From Chitinophagales bacterium (GTDB lineage Bacteria > Bacteroidota > Bacteroidia > Chitinophagales > LD1): a stretch of 64,000 bases of DNA. Below the pieces are notes generated by a model. The model worked only from the letters and a program-made list of their open reading frames with translations, was not told the origin of the DNA and searched no databases. Both the position numbers and the translations under genes were made by a program. Of this stretch, positions 8,879 to 18,130 are shown one piece after another. Where the stretch lies: contig JAEUUZ010000059.1 of NCBI GenBank assembly GCA_016786765.1, forward strand, positions 124,001 to 188,000, read 5' to 3'. The number at the start of each line of letters is the position of its first letter. The first letter of the stretch is position 1.

Positions 8879-10801
8879 TTATAATCCTGTTACAACAAAC
8901 TCTGTTCTTCTGTTTTTTTGCTTGCCTTCTTCCGTTTTATTATCTGCAATAGGCTTAGTCGAACCAAAGCCTTTGGCGCTTAATCGAGCAGCCTCAATAC
9001 CATTGCTAATCAAATATTCCATAACGGCTTTTGCTCTATTTTCTGAAAGTACTTTATTTTCTGTTTCAATACCTGAATTATCGGTATGGCCGCTCAACTC
9101 AATTTTCATGGTCGGATTTTTTTTCATCAAATCCACTAAGGTATTCAGTTCCGTTTTCGACACATCGCGCAATTCGTATTTATTCACTTCAAAGAAGATA
9201 TTGTTCAATACCACCGATTTTCCCACTTCAATTTTCTTCAAATAAATATCCAATTGGTAAGGTTCGTTCTTTGTGAAATTCTTTAATGAGAAGTTCGCAG
9301 AATAAAACAAATACCCTTCTTTACTTACTTGGCAAGCGTAATCATTGCCATAGGGAATCGTAGCCAGAAATTCACCGCTACTGTTGTCGGAAGTGAGCGA
9401 GCCATAAAGGTTTCCGCCATTACTAATATCAAACAACTGAATGTTGGTTTTGATAGGCGCTTTCGTCATTTCATCAAAAACTCTTCCTTTTATGTAGGTA
9501 ACGTGTTGCGGTTGAACGCTCTCATCTAATTCAAATTTATAGATATCCATTCCTCCTTTTCCTTCCGGTCGTTCAGATCCAATATAGGCCGTGTTTCCAT
9601 CGGTAGTAATGCAAATACCTATTTCTTCACCCGGTGTGTTAATGGGGAATCCTAAATTAACCGGAGCGCCCCAATGGCCTGCAGCATCGCGTTTACAATA
9701 AAAGAAATCGGCATGTCCGAAACCTGGATGTCCGTCTGAAGAAAAATATAACGTTTTATCATCAGGGTGAATGAACGGACGTTCTTCATCCTTTTCTGTA
9801 TTGATTGTGGGGCCTAAGTTTTCCGGCTTCGACCACATAAAATCGTCTCCTAACGTTGTTTTATAAATGTCTAGCCCACCATAACCGCCAACTCTGCGCG
9901 ATGCAAAATAAACCGTTTTCCCATCGGCCGATAAACAGGGTTGAATATCCCAACCCGGACAATTTACTTTGTTGCCAAGGTTTTTCGGACGATCCCATCC
10001 ACCTGTCACTTTCTTGGTGTAGTAGATATCGCAATCGCCAACAGCATCGGGTCTTCCGCACGAAGTGAAAAACAAATATCTTCCGCTAGGCGAAACACAA
10101 GTAGCTCCTTCAAAATATTCATCGGTTGAAATTGGTCGACCCACTAACTCGGCTTGTTGAAACACACCGCCTCTATTTTCACTGGAAAAAATGTTTTCAT
10201 CTATCACCCGTCCAATTTTTTCATCACGTGTGAAATACACAAATCGCTCATCGGCAGTTACTGATGGCATCAATTCATCATCTGCTGTATTAACGCCTTC
10301 TCCTAAGTTAATCGGATTGAATTTCTTTGGAACCATTAAAGCTTCTGCAGCAAAATCGCAGCTTTTCACTCTGTTGGTAATTTCGTTTTTCTCGCCTTCC
10401 GATAATGCACCAGCATCCATTGTTGCGAAAATAGCTTTTGCCTCTTTGTATTTACCGGCATACATATACGCATCTCCACGCATCATGTCGAGATTCTTGT
10501 TGTAATTCGGTTTCAGCTCTTTTACTTTGTCAAAACAAATGGCTGCGGAATCATATTGCTGCAAATTTTCGAAATATACTTTTCCCATCAACCACCAGCC
10601 ATCAACAAATTTGGGTTGACGTTTAACGATTCCTTGGAGCATATCTATTGCTTGCCCAGATTTTCCCAAGGCATAAGCGTTATCAGCTTGCTGGTAATCA
10701 TCTTTTAAGTTTTTACTGGCATTGCTGAGTGTAACTACTTGTGCAGTAGAGCACATGCTTAATAACAAAATCAGTAGGCTCGATACAAAAAGTTTATTCA
10801 T
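8879..10801 (-). CDS. PorE-like TPR / beta-propeller / OmpA-family protein
   Basis: A 640-aa exported protein. Layout: signal peptide (1-20); TPR-like helices (about 35-165); a PD40/WD40-like propeller (about 190-420, recurring phrases such as FTSCGRPDAVGDCDIYYTKK and YFASRRVGGYGGLDIYKTTL); a carboxypeptidase-regulatory/CNA-like beta domain (about 430-520); and a C-terminal OmpA peptidoglycan-binding domain (about 525-640, SGHTDNSG, LSENRAKAVMEYL, NRRTEF). This architecture is that of PorE, which attaches the type IX secretion machinery to peptidoglycan, and of several OmpA paralogues in the phylum. A Cys at residue 17 is followed by STAQ, but its -1 Met makes a lipobox weak. Confidence 0.82.
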   Translation of the reverse strand: MNKLFVSSLLILLLSMCSTAQVVTLSNASKNLKDDYQQADNAYALGKSGQAIDMLQGIVKRQPKFVDGWWLMGKVYFENLQQYDSAAICFDKVKELKPNYNKNLDMMRGDAYMYAGKYKEAKAIFATMDAGALSEGEKNEITNRVKSCDFAAEALMVPKKFNPINLGEGVNTADDELMPSVTADERFVYFTRDEKIGRVIDENIFSSENRGGVFQQAELVGRPISTDEYFEGATCVSPSGRYLFFTSCGRPDAVGDCDIYYTKKVTGGWDRPKNLGNKVNCPGWDIQPCLSADGKTVYFASRRVGGYGGLDIYKTTLGDDFMWSKPENLGPTINTEKDEERPFIHPDDKTLYFSSDGHPGFGHADFFYCKRDAAGHWGAPVNLGFPINTPGEEIGICITTDGNTAYIGSERPEGKGGMDIYKFELDESVQPQHVTYIKGRVFDEMTKAPIKTNIQLFDISNGGNLYGSLTSDNSSGEFLATIPYGNDYACQVSKEGYLFYSANFSLKNFTKNEPYQLDIYLKKIEVGKSVVLNNIFFEVNKYELRDVSKTELNTLVDLMKKNPTMKIELSGHTDNSGIETENKVLSENRAKAVMEYLISNGIEAARLSAKGFGSTKPIADNKTEEGKQKNRRTEFVVTGL

Positions 10802-10820
10802 GTTTTGGTTTTCAAACGCG

Positions 10821-11432
10821 TTATGGAATGTTCATGTATTTATGCACCTGCAAGGATATTTTCCATTGCTGATGTTCTTTAACATACTCGATGATAAGAG
10901 GCAATAATTCTTCTTCTTGTTCCCATTCGGGTTGAAGATAAAGTTTGCATTGTGGCGATACTTGTGCTGCATATTCTTCAGCAAATCGAAAATCGTTCCT
11001 ATGGTTGATAATCATCTTCAACTCATGTGCTTTTAACATGTTTTCCGATAAAGGAAGTTTATAGCGTTTGGGCGAAATGGTTATCCAATCAAACTGTCCG
11101 CGCATTGGATAACATGCAGCGGTTTCAATATTTACTTGAATAGCTTCGGCATGCAGGGCAGCTGTTAATGGTGTTAAATCGTGCATGGAGGGCTCGCCAC
11201 CGGTAATCACTACCAACTTGGCTTCGGCTTCTTTTACCCAGCCAACAATTTCTTCTACCGTAAATTTCGAATGCGCATCTACCTCCCACGATTCTTTAAC
11301 ATCGCACCACGGGCATTGTACATCACAACCTCCCAAGCGAACAAAATAAGCTGCATTGCCTTGATAATAGCCTTCTCCCTGGATGGTGAAGAAGTGCTCC
11401 ATAACGGGCAACAAAGAAGAAGATAGACTCAC
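10821..11432 (-). CDS. queE: 7-carboxy-7-deazaguanine synthase (radical SAM)
   Basis: A 203-aa radical-SAM enzyme that contracts 6-carboxytetrahydropterin to 7-carboxy-7-deazaguanine in the queuosine pathway. The cluster ligands are Cys36, Cys40 and Cys43 in GGCDVQCPWCDVKESW, the usual CxxxCxxC. Other family signs are FFTIQGEGYYQG at the N-terminus, VITGGEPSMHDL for SAM binding, and WITISPKRYKLP. It sits 20 bp upstream of the PorE-like gene. A likely queuosine-precursor transporter is encoded at 22331-23110. Confidence 0.93.
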   Translation of the reverse strand: MSLSSSLLPVMEHFFTIQGEGYYQGNAAYFVRLGGCDVQCPWCDVKESWEVDAHSKFTVEEIVGWVKEAEAKLVVITGGEPSMHDLTPLTAALHAEAIQVNIETAACYPMRGQFDWITISPKRYKLPLSENMLKAHELKMIINHRNDFRFAEEYAAQVSPQCKLYLQPEWEQEEELLPLIIEYVKEHQQWKISLQVHKYMNIP

Positions 11433-11484
11433 AGATAACAGTATTCAAAACTATGCATTGCAGTATAGTTCTGCCCACAAAGCA

Positions 11485-12399
11485 TTAATCAATTAATTTC
11501 AGCTCGAATATAGCTTTATCGTAGATGGCTTGCTCCAAATTAATCTTATCGTTATCCACAGGGAAGATGATTGTGTAGGGTTCTTGTTCACCTTCTTTGT
11601 AGTAGCTTACCTGAAAGGCAAAGCCGGTAACATCTTTCGATTCAAACGCTGCATTGAGCTTCATCAAAATAATCACTTTGCCATCAGGTGCCAATTGGTT
11701 ACCCGATTCACGCATCGTTAATACTTGCATTTCGGGCGTATAATTAGGCACGTTCACGGCTCCTTTGGCTTTAATGGCAATGCGTTGGAAAAGTTTTGAA
11801 GAACTGGCAAATTGCACTATACCATCACCATCTACATTTGCTTTTAAGGAATTACTTTTCGATAAATAAGTGAAGAAACGCTTTTCACTCGTGTTCGGAA
11901 TGATGGCTTTCAATTCGCCATACGTGAAGTCCATAATTTTTTCACCGTTCTTCATATCGAAGTAAGTGTAAGTATCTTCTTGCTCCCCGGTAGTAGGGTA
12001 GTGGGCGTTTACCACTTTGAGCGAATAATCGATATCCGCAGCTTCAATATCTTTTGTCCAATCGATTTTTGTACCTTCTAAACTTTTGCACGAAATCTTG
12101 AATTGCTTTGCCGTATTAGCATCTTGCGATAACTCTCGGCTTTCGCTTTGTTCAATACTCAATAACACTTTAGCGCTGTCTTTACCGGCTAATTCTAAAA
12201 TGTCGAACTTGCTTTCTGTTTTGGAGAAGAATAGTTTGCCATCTTTTTTCGTTACCGAAATTTTGGATGGAGTATTTTTTTCATACACCGAATCTCCACC
12301 GGTTGCTGTAGACGTCTCGTTTTTACAGGCATTCAACAGAATCCCTAATAAGATTAAGATACCGAAAATGACGTTCGTATTCGAATAGTTAAAACGCAT
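11485..12399 (-). CDS. Lipoprotein of unknown function
   Basis: A 304-aa predicted lipoprotein: hydrophobic segment [12 protein letters not shown] followed by lipobox LNAC and a polar linker ([10 protein letters not shown]). The mature part is rich in beta-forming sequence and contains [24 protein letters not shown] and [14 protein letters not shown]-like segments. I do not recognise a family. Its first 11 bases overlap the 3' end of folD, so the two are probably co-transcribed and coupled. Confidence 0.75.
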   Translation of the reverse strand: MRFNYSNTNVIFGILILLGILLNACKNETSTATGGDSVYEKNTPSKISVTKKDGKLFFSKTESKFDILELAGKDSAKVLLSIEQSESRELSQDANTAKQFKISCKSLEGTKIDWTKDIEAADIDYSLKVVNAHYPTTGEQEDTYTYFDMKNGEKIMDFTYGELKAIIPNTSEKRFFTYLSKSNSLKANVDGDGIVQFASSSKLFQRIAIKAKGAVNVPNYTPEMQVLTMRESGNQLAPDGKVIILMKLNAAFESKDVTGFAFQVSYYKEGEQEPYTIIFPVDNDKINLEQAIYDKAIFELKLID

Positions 12400-13270
12400 G
12401 TTTATAGGCTTTAAGAGTATTTAATAAAAGGGAAACAACGGTCATTGGACCAACACCACCCGGCACAGGAGTAATGGCTGATGCTTTTGGTGCTACCTCA
12501 GCAAACTTCACATCGCCTTTCAATCGCCAACCGGCTTTGGCTGTAGCATCTGTAACGCGTGTAGTTCCAACGTCAATAATCACGGCTCCTTCTTTCACCA
12601 TATCACCGGTCAAAAATTCGGGTTTACCCAATGCGGCAATAATGATATCGGCTTGTAAGCAAATTTCTTTTAGGTTTTTGGTTTTGGAATGACAAACAGT
12701 AACCGTGGCATTGCCTGTTTTTCCTGCACCCGACATTAATATACTCATCGGTCGGCCCACAATATTACTTCTGCCAATCACCACACAGTTCTTACCTTCT
12801 GTAGCGATGTTGTAACGTTCTAATATTTTCGTGATGCCCAGTGGAGTAGCCGATACGTATGCATCGATACCCAATGCCACACGGCCAACATTGATGGGAT
12901 GAAAACCGTCCACATCTTTTTTGGGATCGATGTGTAGAATTACATTATCGGCTGAAATTGTTTTCGGTAAAGGCAACTGAACAATGAAACCGTCAATTGT
13001 ATTGTCGTTATTCAGTTTCGTGATTTCGGCCATCAATTCTGCTTCCGTAATGGTATCCGGAAATCGGAGCATAGTTGATTGAAAACCTACTTGTTCGCAG
13101 GCTTTTACTTTATGCCCTACATAGGTTTCACTTCCTCCATCGTTTCCTACTAAGATAGCTGCTAAATGCGGAGCGCGTTGGCCTTTGGCAACATAGGTCG
13201 CTACTTCCGCAGCAATTTCTAGTTTTAATTCATCAGCTAATTTCTTTCCATCGAGGAGAAGTGGTTCCAT
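12389..13270 (-). CDS. folD: Bifunctional methylenetetrahydrofolate dehydrogenase/cyclohydrolase
   Basis: A 293-aa FolD that interconverts 5,10-methylene-, methenyl- and 10-formyl-tetrahydrofolate with NADP. Key residues visible: Tyr50 and Lys54 in [16 protein letters not shown], the GFIVQLPLP motif, DVDGFHP, the nucleotide-binding [12 protein letters not shown], and the C-terminal [11 protein letters not shown]. Length is typical. It precedes and overlaps a lipoprotein gene and follows lepA by 69 bp. Confidence 0.96.
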   Translation of the reverse strand: MEPLLLDGKKLADELKLEIAAEVATYVAKGQRAPHLAAILVGNDGGSETYVGHKVKACEQVGFQSTMLRFPDTITEAELMAEITKLNNDNTIDGFIVQLPLPKTISADNVILHIDPKKDVDGFHPINVGRVALGIDAYVSATPLGITKILERYNIATEGKNCVVIGRSNIVGRPMSILMSGAGKTGNATVTVCHSKTKNLKEICLQADIIIAALGKPEFLTGDMVKEGAVIIDVGTTRVTDATAKAGWRLKGDVKFAEVAPKASAITPVPGGVGPMTVVSLLLNTLKAYKHAF

Positions 13271-13339
13271 GGGTAATTTATTTTGATGGGTTTGTCAATC
13301 TATACAACGAAAAACAGCCGAAAATATTGAATGCTATAC

Positions 13340-15130
13340 TTAATCGTTCAACTTCAATACCGAAATAAAGGCTTCTTGCGGTACTTCTACTTTACCAAAC
13401 TGTCGCATTCTTTTCTTTCCTTTTTTCTGTTTTTCCAAGAGCTTACGTTTACGTGAAATATCACCACCGTAACATTTTGCAGTAACGTCTTTACGCAATG
13501 CTGAAATGGTTTCACGCGCGATTACTTTCGCTCCAATAGCTGCTTGAATTGGAATAGAGAACTGTTGAGGAGGAATGAGTTCCTTTAATTTTTCGCACAT
13601 TCTTCTACCAAAATCTTCCGCTTTAGAACGGTGAATCATAGCACTGAAAGCATCTACGCGTTCTGCATTTAAGAGAATATCGAGTTTTACTAAATCTCCT
13701 TTTCTAAAATCAATTCTATGATAATCAAATGAAGCATAACCTCGTGAAATCGATTTTAATTTATCGTAAAAATCAAAAACAATTTCAGCCATTGGCATCT
13801 CAAACATCATCTCCACTCGGTCTTCCGTCAAATAATTCTGACTGGTTAGGATTCCGCGTTTGTCCATACAAAGCGAAATAATACTTCCGAAATATTCCGG
13901 CTTTGTAATCACTTGTGCACGAATATAAGGCTCTTCCAAGCTTTCTATACGCTGAATTTCGGGCATATCGGCCGGGTTGTTAATCACCAGTTGGGTACCA
14001 TCGGTAAGATATGCGTTGTATGAAACTTGTGGAACCGTGGTAATAATCGACATGTCATACTCCCGCTCCAAACGTTCAGTTACAATCTCTAAGTGCAATA
14101 AACCCAAGAATCCACAACGGAATCCAAAGCCCAATGCAATAGATGTTTCCGGTTCAAAAACCAACGAAGCATCGTTCAATTGCAACTTCTCTAACGAATC
14201 TCTTAAATCGGCATAATCGTCATTATCCAACGGATAAATACCAGCGAATACCATTGGCTTCACATCTTCAAAACCGTGAATCGCTTCCTCACAAGGATTT
14301 GTAGCCGATGTAATGGTATCCCCCACTTTAATTTCTTTCGAGTTTTTGATACCGGTAATAATATAGCCTACATCACCGGTTTTTACTTCCGGACGTGGTT
14401 CCATATCCATACGCAAAACGCCCACTTCATCAGCGTTATAAACATTCGCAGTATGGAAGAATTTTACTTGGTCTCCTTTTTTGATTGAGCCATCTACTAC
14501 ACGATAATAGGCAATAACCCCACGAAACGAGTTGAACATCGAGTCGAAAATCAATGCGCGAAATGGCGCATCCTGTTTGCCTTTTGGAGCAGGAATTCGT
14601 GCTACAATAGCGCTTAAAATCTCATCCACACCTTGTCCGGTTCTACCACTTGCACGAATGATTTCTTCGCGTTTACAGCCGGTAAGGTTCATCATTTGAT
14701 CTTCTACCAATTCCGGATCGGCTCCGGGCATATCAATTTTATTGATCACAGGAATAATCGTCATGCCCAATTCTACCGCCAAGTAGAGGTTTGAAATGGT
14801 TTGTGCTTGTATACCTTGAGAGGCATCCACTAACAACAAAACGCCTTCACATGCAGCGAGCGATCGCGAAACCTCATACGAAAAATCTACGTGGCCCGGT
14901 GTATCAATCAAGTTGAAGGCATATTTTTGTCCATCTTGAAAGTAATCCATTTGGATGGCGTGACTCTTAATGGTAATCCCTCGTTCGCGTTCCAAATCCA
15001 TATTATCCAAAACGGTGTCCATCATCTGGCGCTCCGAAATGGTTTTCGTAGTTTCAATTAAACGGTCGGCAAGCGTACTTTTACCGTGGTCAATGTGTGC
15101 TATAATGCAAAAATTACGGATGTTTTCCAT
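13340..15130 (-). CDS. lepA: Elongation factor 4 (LepA)
   Basis: A 596-aa translational GTPase that acts on stalled or back-translocated ribosomes. The P-loop is [10 protein letters not shown] (11-20), switch I follows in a [14 protein letters not shown] segment, DTPGHVDF is G3 and [11 protein letters not shown] is G4. The LepA-specific C-terminal domain ends [20 protein letters not shown]. Length is exactly as expected. Start ATG 15130 ([16 protein letters not shown]) is unambiguous. Confidence 0.97.
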   Translation of the reverse strand: MENIRNFCIIAHIDHGKSTLADRLIETTKTISERQMMDTVLDNMDLERERGITIKSHAIQMDYFQDGQKYAFNLIDTPGHVDFSYEVSRSLAACEGVLLLVDASQGIQAQTISNLYLAVELGMTIIPVINKIDMPGADPELVEDQMMNLTGCKREEIIRASGRTGQGVDEILSAIVARIPAPKGKQDAPFRALIFDSMFNSFRGVIAYYRVVDGSIKKGDQVKFFHTANVYNADEVGVLRMDMEPRPEVKTGDVGYIITGIKNSKEIKVGDTITSATNPCEEAIHGFEDVKPMVFAGIYPLDNDDYADLRDSLEKLQLNDASLVFEPETSIALGFGFRCGFLGLLHLEIVTERLEREYDMSIITTVPQVSYNAYLTDGTQLVINNPADMPEIQRIESLEEPYIRAQVITKPEYFGSIISLCMDKRGILTSQNYLTEDRVEMMFEMPMAEIVFDFYDKLKSISRGYASFDYHRIDFRKGDLVKLDILLNAERVDAFSAMIHRSKAEDFGRRMCEKLKELIPPQQFSIPIQAAIGAKVIARETISALRKDVTAKCYGGDISRKRKLLEKQKKGKKRMRQFGKVEVPQEAFISVLKLND

Positions 15131-15215
15131 GTCGCGAAAATAATCTATAATATGGGAAAAACTAGTGCAAGGGTGAAGTTAATATCCACTACAATTAAAC
15201 AATAGCTGAGTTTTA

Positions 15216-15731
15216 CTATTGCCCTTTGGCCAAAACATTGGCTTTGATAATCAGCTCTGTTTGGTTAGGCTCGGTATTAGTTTTAACGGTTACCGTTTTA
15301 ACCTGCGTTCCGAATTTATCTTTCGAGTCGAATTGTACCTTAATTTCTCCTGTTCCTCCGGGAGGTATTGGCTTCTCGGGCCACTCAGGTACTGTGCAAC
15401 CACAACTGCCAATGGCATTACTCACCAGTAAGGGATTCGTTCCCGTATTGGTGAATGTAAATGAGGTATTGCTTAACACATTTTCTTTAACGGTACCAAA
15501 ATCAAATTCCTTTTTAGCAAAGGCAATGGTGGTGATAGGTCCCTTCTGATTTTCTTTTACATCGTAGTAGGGATCTTCCGGAATCTTTGCAAAAGGAGAT
15601 GTTTCTTTCTCTAAATCTTTAATCTGTTGTTGTAATGCACTTACTTGTTTCGATAACTTCACAATATAGAAGGCGCTACCTCCTATAAGGGCTAGCAATA
15701 GAACAATAGCAATTGTAACTATGGTTTTCAC
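15216..15731 (-). CDS. DUF1573 protein with N-terminal membrane anchor
   Basis: A 171-aa protein with a hydrophobic helix (residues 4-27), a short coiled-coil-like stretch (KLSKQVSALQQQIKDLEKE), then a DUF1573 immunoglobulin-like domain with TIAFAKKEFDFGTVKENV, FTFTNTGTNPLLVSNAIGSCGCTVPEWP and the final strand KTVTVKTNTEPNQTELIIKA. The Cys-Gly-Cys-Thr motif is typical. The role of DUF1573 is not established. Only 5 bp separate it from the flavodoxin gene upstream. Confidence 0.88.
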   Translation of the reverse strand: MKTIVTIAIVLLLALIGGSAFYIVKLSKQVSALQQQIKDLEKETSPFAKIPEDPYYDVKENQKGPITTIAFAKKEFDFGTVKENVLSNTSFTFTNTGTNPLLVSNAIGSCGCTVPEWPEKPIPPGGTGEIKVQFDSKDKFGTQVKTVTVKTNTEPNQTELIIKANVLAKGQ

Positions 15732-15736
15732 TTGAA

Positions 15737-16261
15737 TTATTTTAAGCCTAATTCACCTAAAATTTGCGCAATCCATTTATCTAAGCGCTCGTTGGTTAAC
15801 TCGTCTTGGTTGTCAACGTCAATACATAAACCAACAAACATATCGCCTCGAAGGGCTTTAGAATGATCGTATTCGTACCCTTTTGTAGGCCAGAAACCAA
15901 CCAGTGTTCCGTTTTTCTTCTCCACAATATCGGCAAAAACACCTAATGCATCACAGAAATATGACGCGTAGCCGTACTGATCGCCTAATCCGAAGAAGGC
16001 TACCTTTTTAGTCGAGAAATCTACTTGTTCCATTTCCGGAATAAACTCTTCCCAATCGCCTTGTAATTCTCCATCGTACCAAGTGGGCATACCTAAAATA
16101 AGAATATCGTACGCTTCAAAATCTTCTTTTTTCTTTTTGTAGATTTCTTTCAAATCCACTGTATCAGCGCCTAAAATGGCTTCTAATTTTTTCTTTAAAT
16201 CTTTCGATACAACTTCTGTGTTTCCTGTATCTGTCCCGTAGAATAATCCTATCTTTTTCAT
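15737..16261 (-). CDS. fldA: Flavodoxin (long chain)
   Basis: A 174-aa FMN electron carrier. The phosphate-binding loop is GTDTGNTEVVSKDL at the N-terminus, and the isoalloxazine-contact segments are MPTWYDGELQGDWEEF and GLGDQYGYASYFCDALG. The size places it among long-chain flavodoxins, which replace ferredoxin under iron limitation in many bacteria. It lies 36 bp downstream of the S41 protease gene and 5 bp before the DUF1573 gene. Confidence 0.95.
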   Translation of the reverse strand: MKKIGLFYGTDTGNTEVVSKDLKKKLEAILGADTVDLKEIYKKKKEDFEAYDILILGMPTWYDGELQGDWEEFIPEMEQVDFSTKKVAFFGLGDQYGYASYFCDALGVFADIVEKKNGTLVGFWPTKGYEYDHSKALRGDMFVGLCIDVDNQDELTNERLDKWIAQILGELGLK

Positions 16262-16297
16262 ATTGTATGTATGGTTGTCGCTTTGTTTTAGAAGCGC

Positions 16298-17965
16298 TTA
16301 TTTCTTTTTCTTACTAATGGATTTCTCTTTTTCTTTCTCTTTTTGTTTGATTTCCTTCTCTACCTTTTTCTGTTCTTTCTTAGTAGGTGTAAGTATGGCG
16401 AATTGGTCGGTATTAATCAACTCTATCGCTTTTTTATACGATGTGTTCGATTGGTTCGCTACTTCCCAGAACGTATTATTGTCGAACAAATTGCGGGCAA
16501 TTAAACTCTTTGTTTGATTTAAGAACAATGGCATAGAACGAGCTATTTGCGCACTGTCGCGGGCAATTGAATCTTTGTCGGCTTTCGCAAACAACAATTC
16601 AATAACTTCTGTTTTCGGATCAAAGTTCATTACAAATGCTTCAGCTGTTGGGAAACGCTCCTTTAATTTATTTCTGTTTACATCAACATACTCTGTACAG
16701 AAATTGTTCAATACGCCCTTTCTTCTGATTTGTTGATAGTATTCCGAGTTTACTGACGTATCGATAGGGATAAACACATCCGGTACAACGCCACCACCGC
16801 CAAACACCTTGCGTTTGTTTTTAGTGAAATACAACAACGAATCCGGGAAGTGGGTAGTGTCGGCACCGAACAATTCTCCACTTTTCAAACGTTTACTGTA
16901 TTCATCGTAATAGTCTTTTTTGCCTTCGTTATACGGTCGTTGAATACATCTTCCGCTCGAAGTATAATAATGTGCAACAGTCAATCGAACCAACGAACCA
17001 TCGGCAAAGCTAAACGGTTTCTGCACCAAACCTTTTCCAAACGATCGTCTGCCCACAATAATCGCACGATCCAAATCTTGCATACAGCCCGAAAAAATTT
17101 CAGCCGCAGAAGCGGAACCTTCATCAATTAATACTACTAATTTTCCTTTCGGGAACGAGGCTATTCCATTACTGAAATACTCTTCTTTCTTAGCATGTAC
17201 GCCCTCGGTATAAACGATCGGTTCCTTTTCGATTGGAATAAATTCATTGCAAAGCTGAATGGCTGTGTTCAAGTATCCGCCAGAATTTCCTTCCATATCC
17301 ATAATCAAACTCTCCATGCCTTGCGCCTTAAGCTTTTCCATAGCTTGGCGGAATTCGTTCATGGTGGTTGCCGAGAAACGAATTACTTTAATATAGCCGA
17401 TGCCCGGAGCTGCCATGTAAGATGCTTCAACAGAGTACACCGGTATTTTATCGCGGGTAATCGTGAACTCCAATAGGCCTTTTGCACTTCTTCGCACTAC
17501 GCCAACCTTTACTTGTGTGCCTTTCGGACCACGTAAACGTTTAATTACGCCCTCGTTTTCAATTTTAATATTCGCTACCATCGTATCGTTAATTTTTACA
17601 ATACGATCGCCTTCCATCAAACCCACTTTTTGCGATGGTCCTCCGGAAATCACCTCATTAATCATAATGGTGTCTTTCCAAATTTGGAAGGTAACGCCAA
17701 TACCGTCAAAGTTACCTACCAAAGGCTCTTCGTTCCGTTTCACATCTTTCTGCACGATATAAGCGGAGTGAGGATCAAGTTCCTCCAACATCTTTACAAT
17801 GGCAGCATTTGCAATTTTTTCATTGTCAACGGTGTCGGTATAATAATTGTTGATGAGGCGCATCATCTCTCTCAACTTCTCGCCTTGATCTAATTTTTGC
17901 TGACCAAAAGTCTGCATAAACAAGGTGCTTGCAAAAAGTAGTGCGAAATTTCTTATTAATCTCAT
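16298..17965 (-). CDS. S41 (CtpA-like) carboxy-terminal processing protease
   Basis: A 555-aa exported serine protease. Signal peptide residues 1-21, N-terminal helices, PDZ domain about 85-170 (GIGVTFQIWKDTIMINEVISGGPSQKVGLMEGDRIVKIND), then the S41 core with catalytic Ser284 in DEGSASAAEIF and Lys311 in RRSFGKGLVQ. The family degrades or trims periplasmic proteins from the C-terminus. The C-terminal tail is almost entirely Lys/Glu/Ser. It is probably the first gene of the minus-strand run, divergent from leuS (165 bp between). Confidence 0.93.
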   Translation of the reverse strand: MRLIRNFALLFASTLFMQTFGQQKLDQGEKLREMMRLINNYYTDTVDNEKIANAAIVKMLEELDPHSAYIVQKDVKRNEEPLVGNFDGIGVTFQIWKDTIMINEVISGGPSQKVGLMEGDRIVKINDTMVANIKIENEGVIKRLRGPKGTQVKVGVVRRSAKGLLEFTITRDKIPVYSVEASYMAAPGIGYIKVIRFSATTMNEFRQAMEKLKAQGMESLIMDMEGNSGGYLNTAIQLCNEFIPIEKEPIVYTEGVHAKKEEYFSNGIASFPKGKLVVLIDEGSASAAEIFSGCMQDLDRAIIVGRRSFGKGLVQKPFSFADGSLVRLTVAHYYTSSGRCIQRPYNEGKKDYYDEYSKRLKSGELFGADTTHFPDSLLYFTKNKRKVFGGGGVVPDVFIPIDTSVNSEYYQQIRRKGVLNNFCTEYVDVNRNKLKERFPTAEAFVMNFDPKTEVIELLFAKADKDSIARDSAQIARSMPLFLNQTKSLIARNLFDNNTFWEVANQSNTSYKKAIELINTDQFAILTPTKKEQKKVEKEIKQKEKEKEKSISKKKK

Positions 17966-18130
17966 TTGCGAGTTATATAATTGCGTTGTAAATAAACGGG
18001 TGCGAATTTAGAAAAAAATGCACCGCTACATACTGCATTTTAATTAATTAAACATTCTTTGGGTTTGTTTTTGTAGTTTAAGCCCGTTTGAACGCACATT
18101 TATTGACTTTTTATATAGAAATACCGCATC

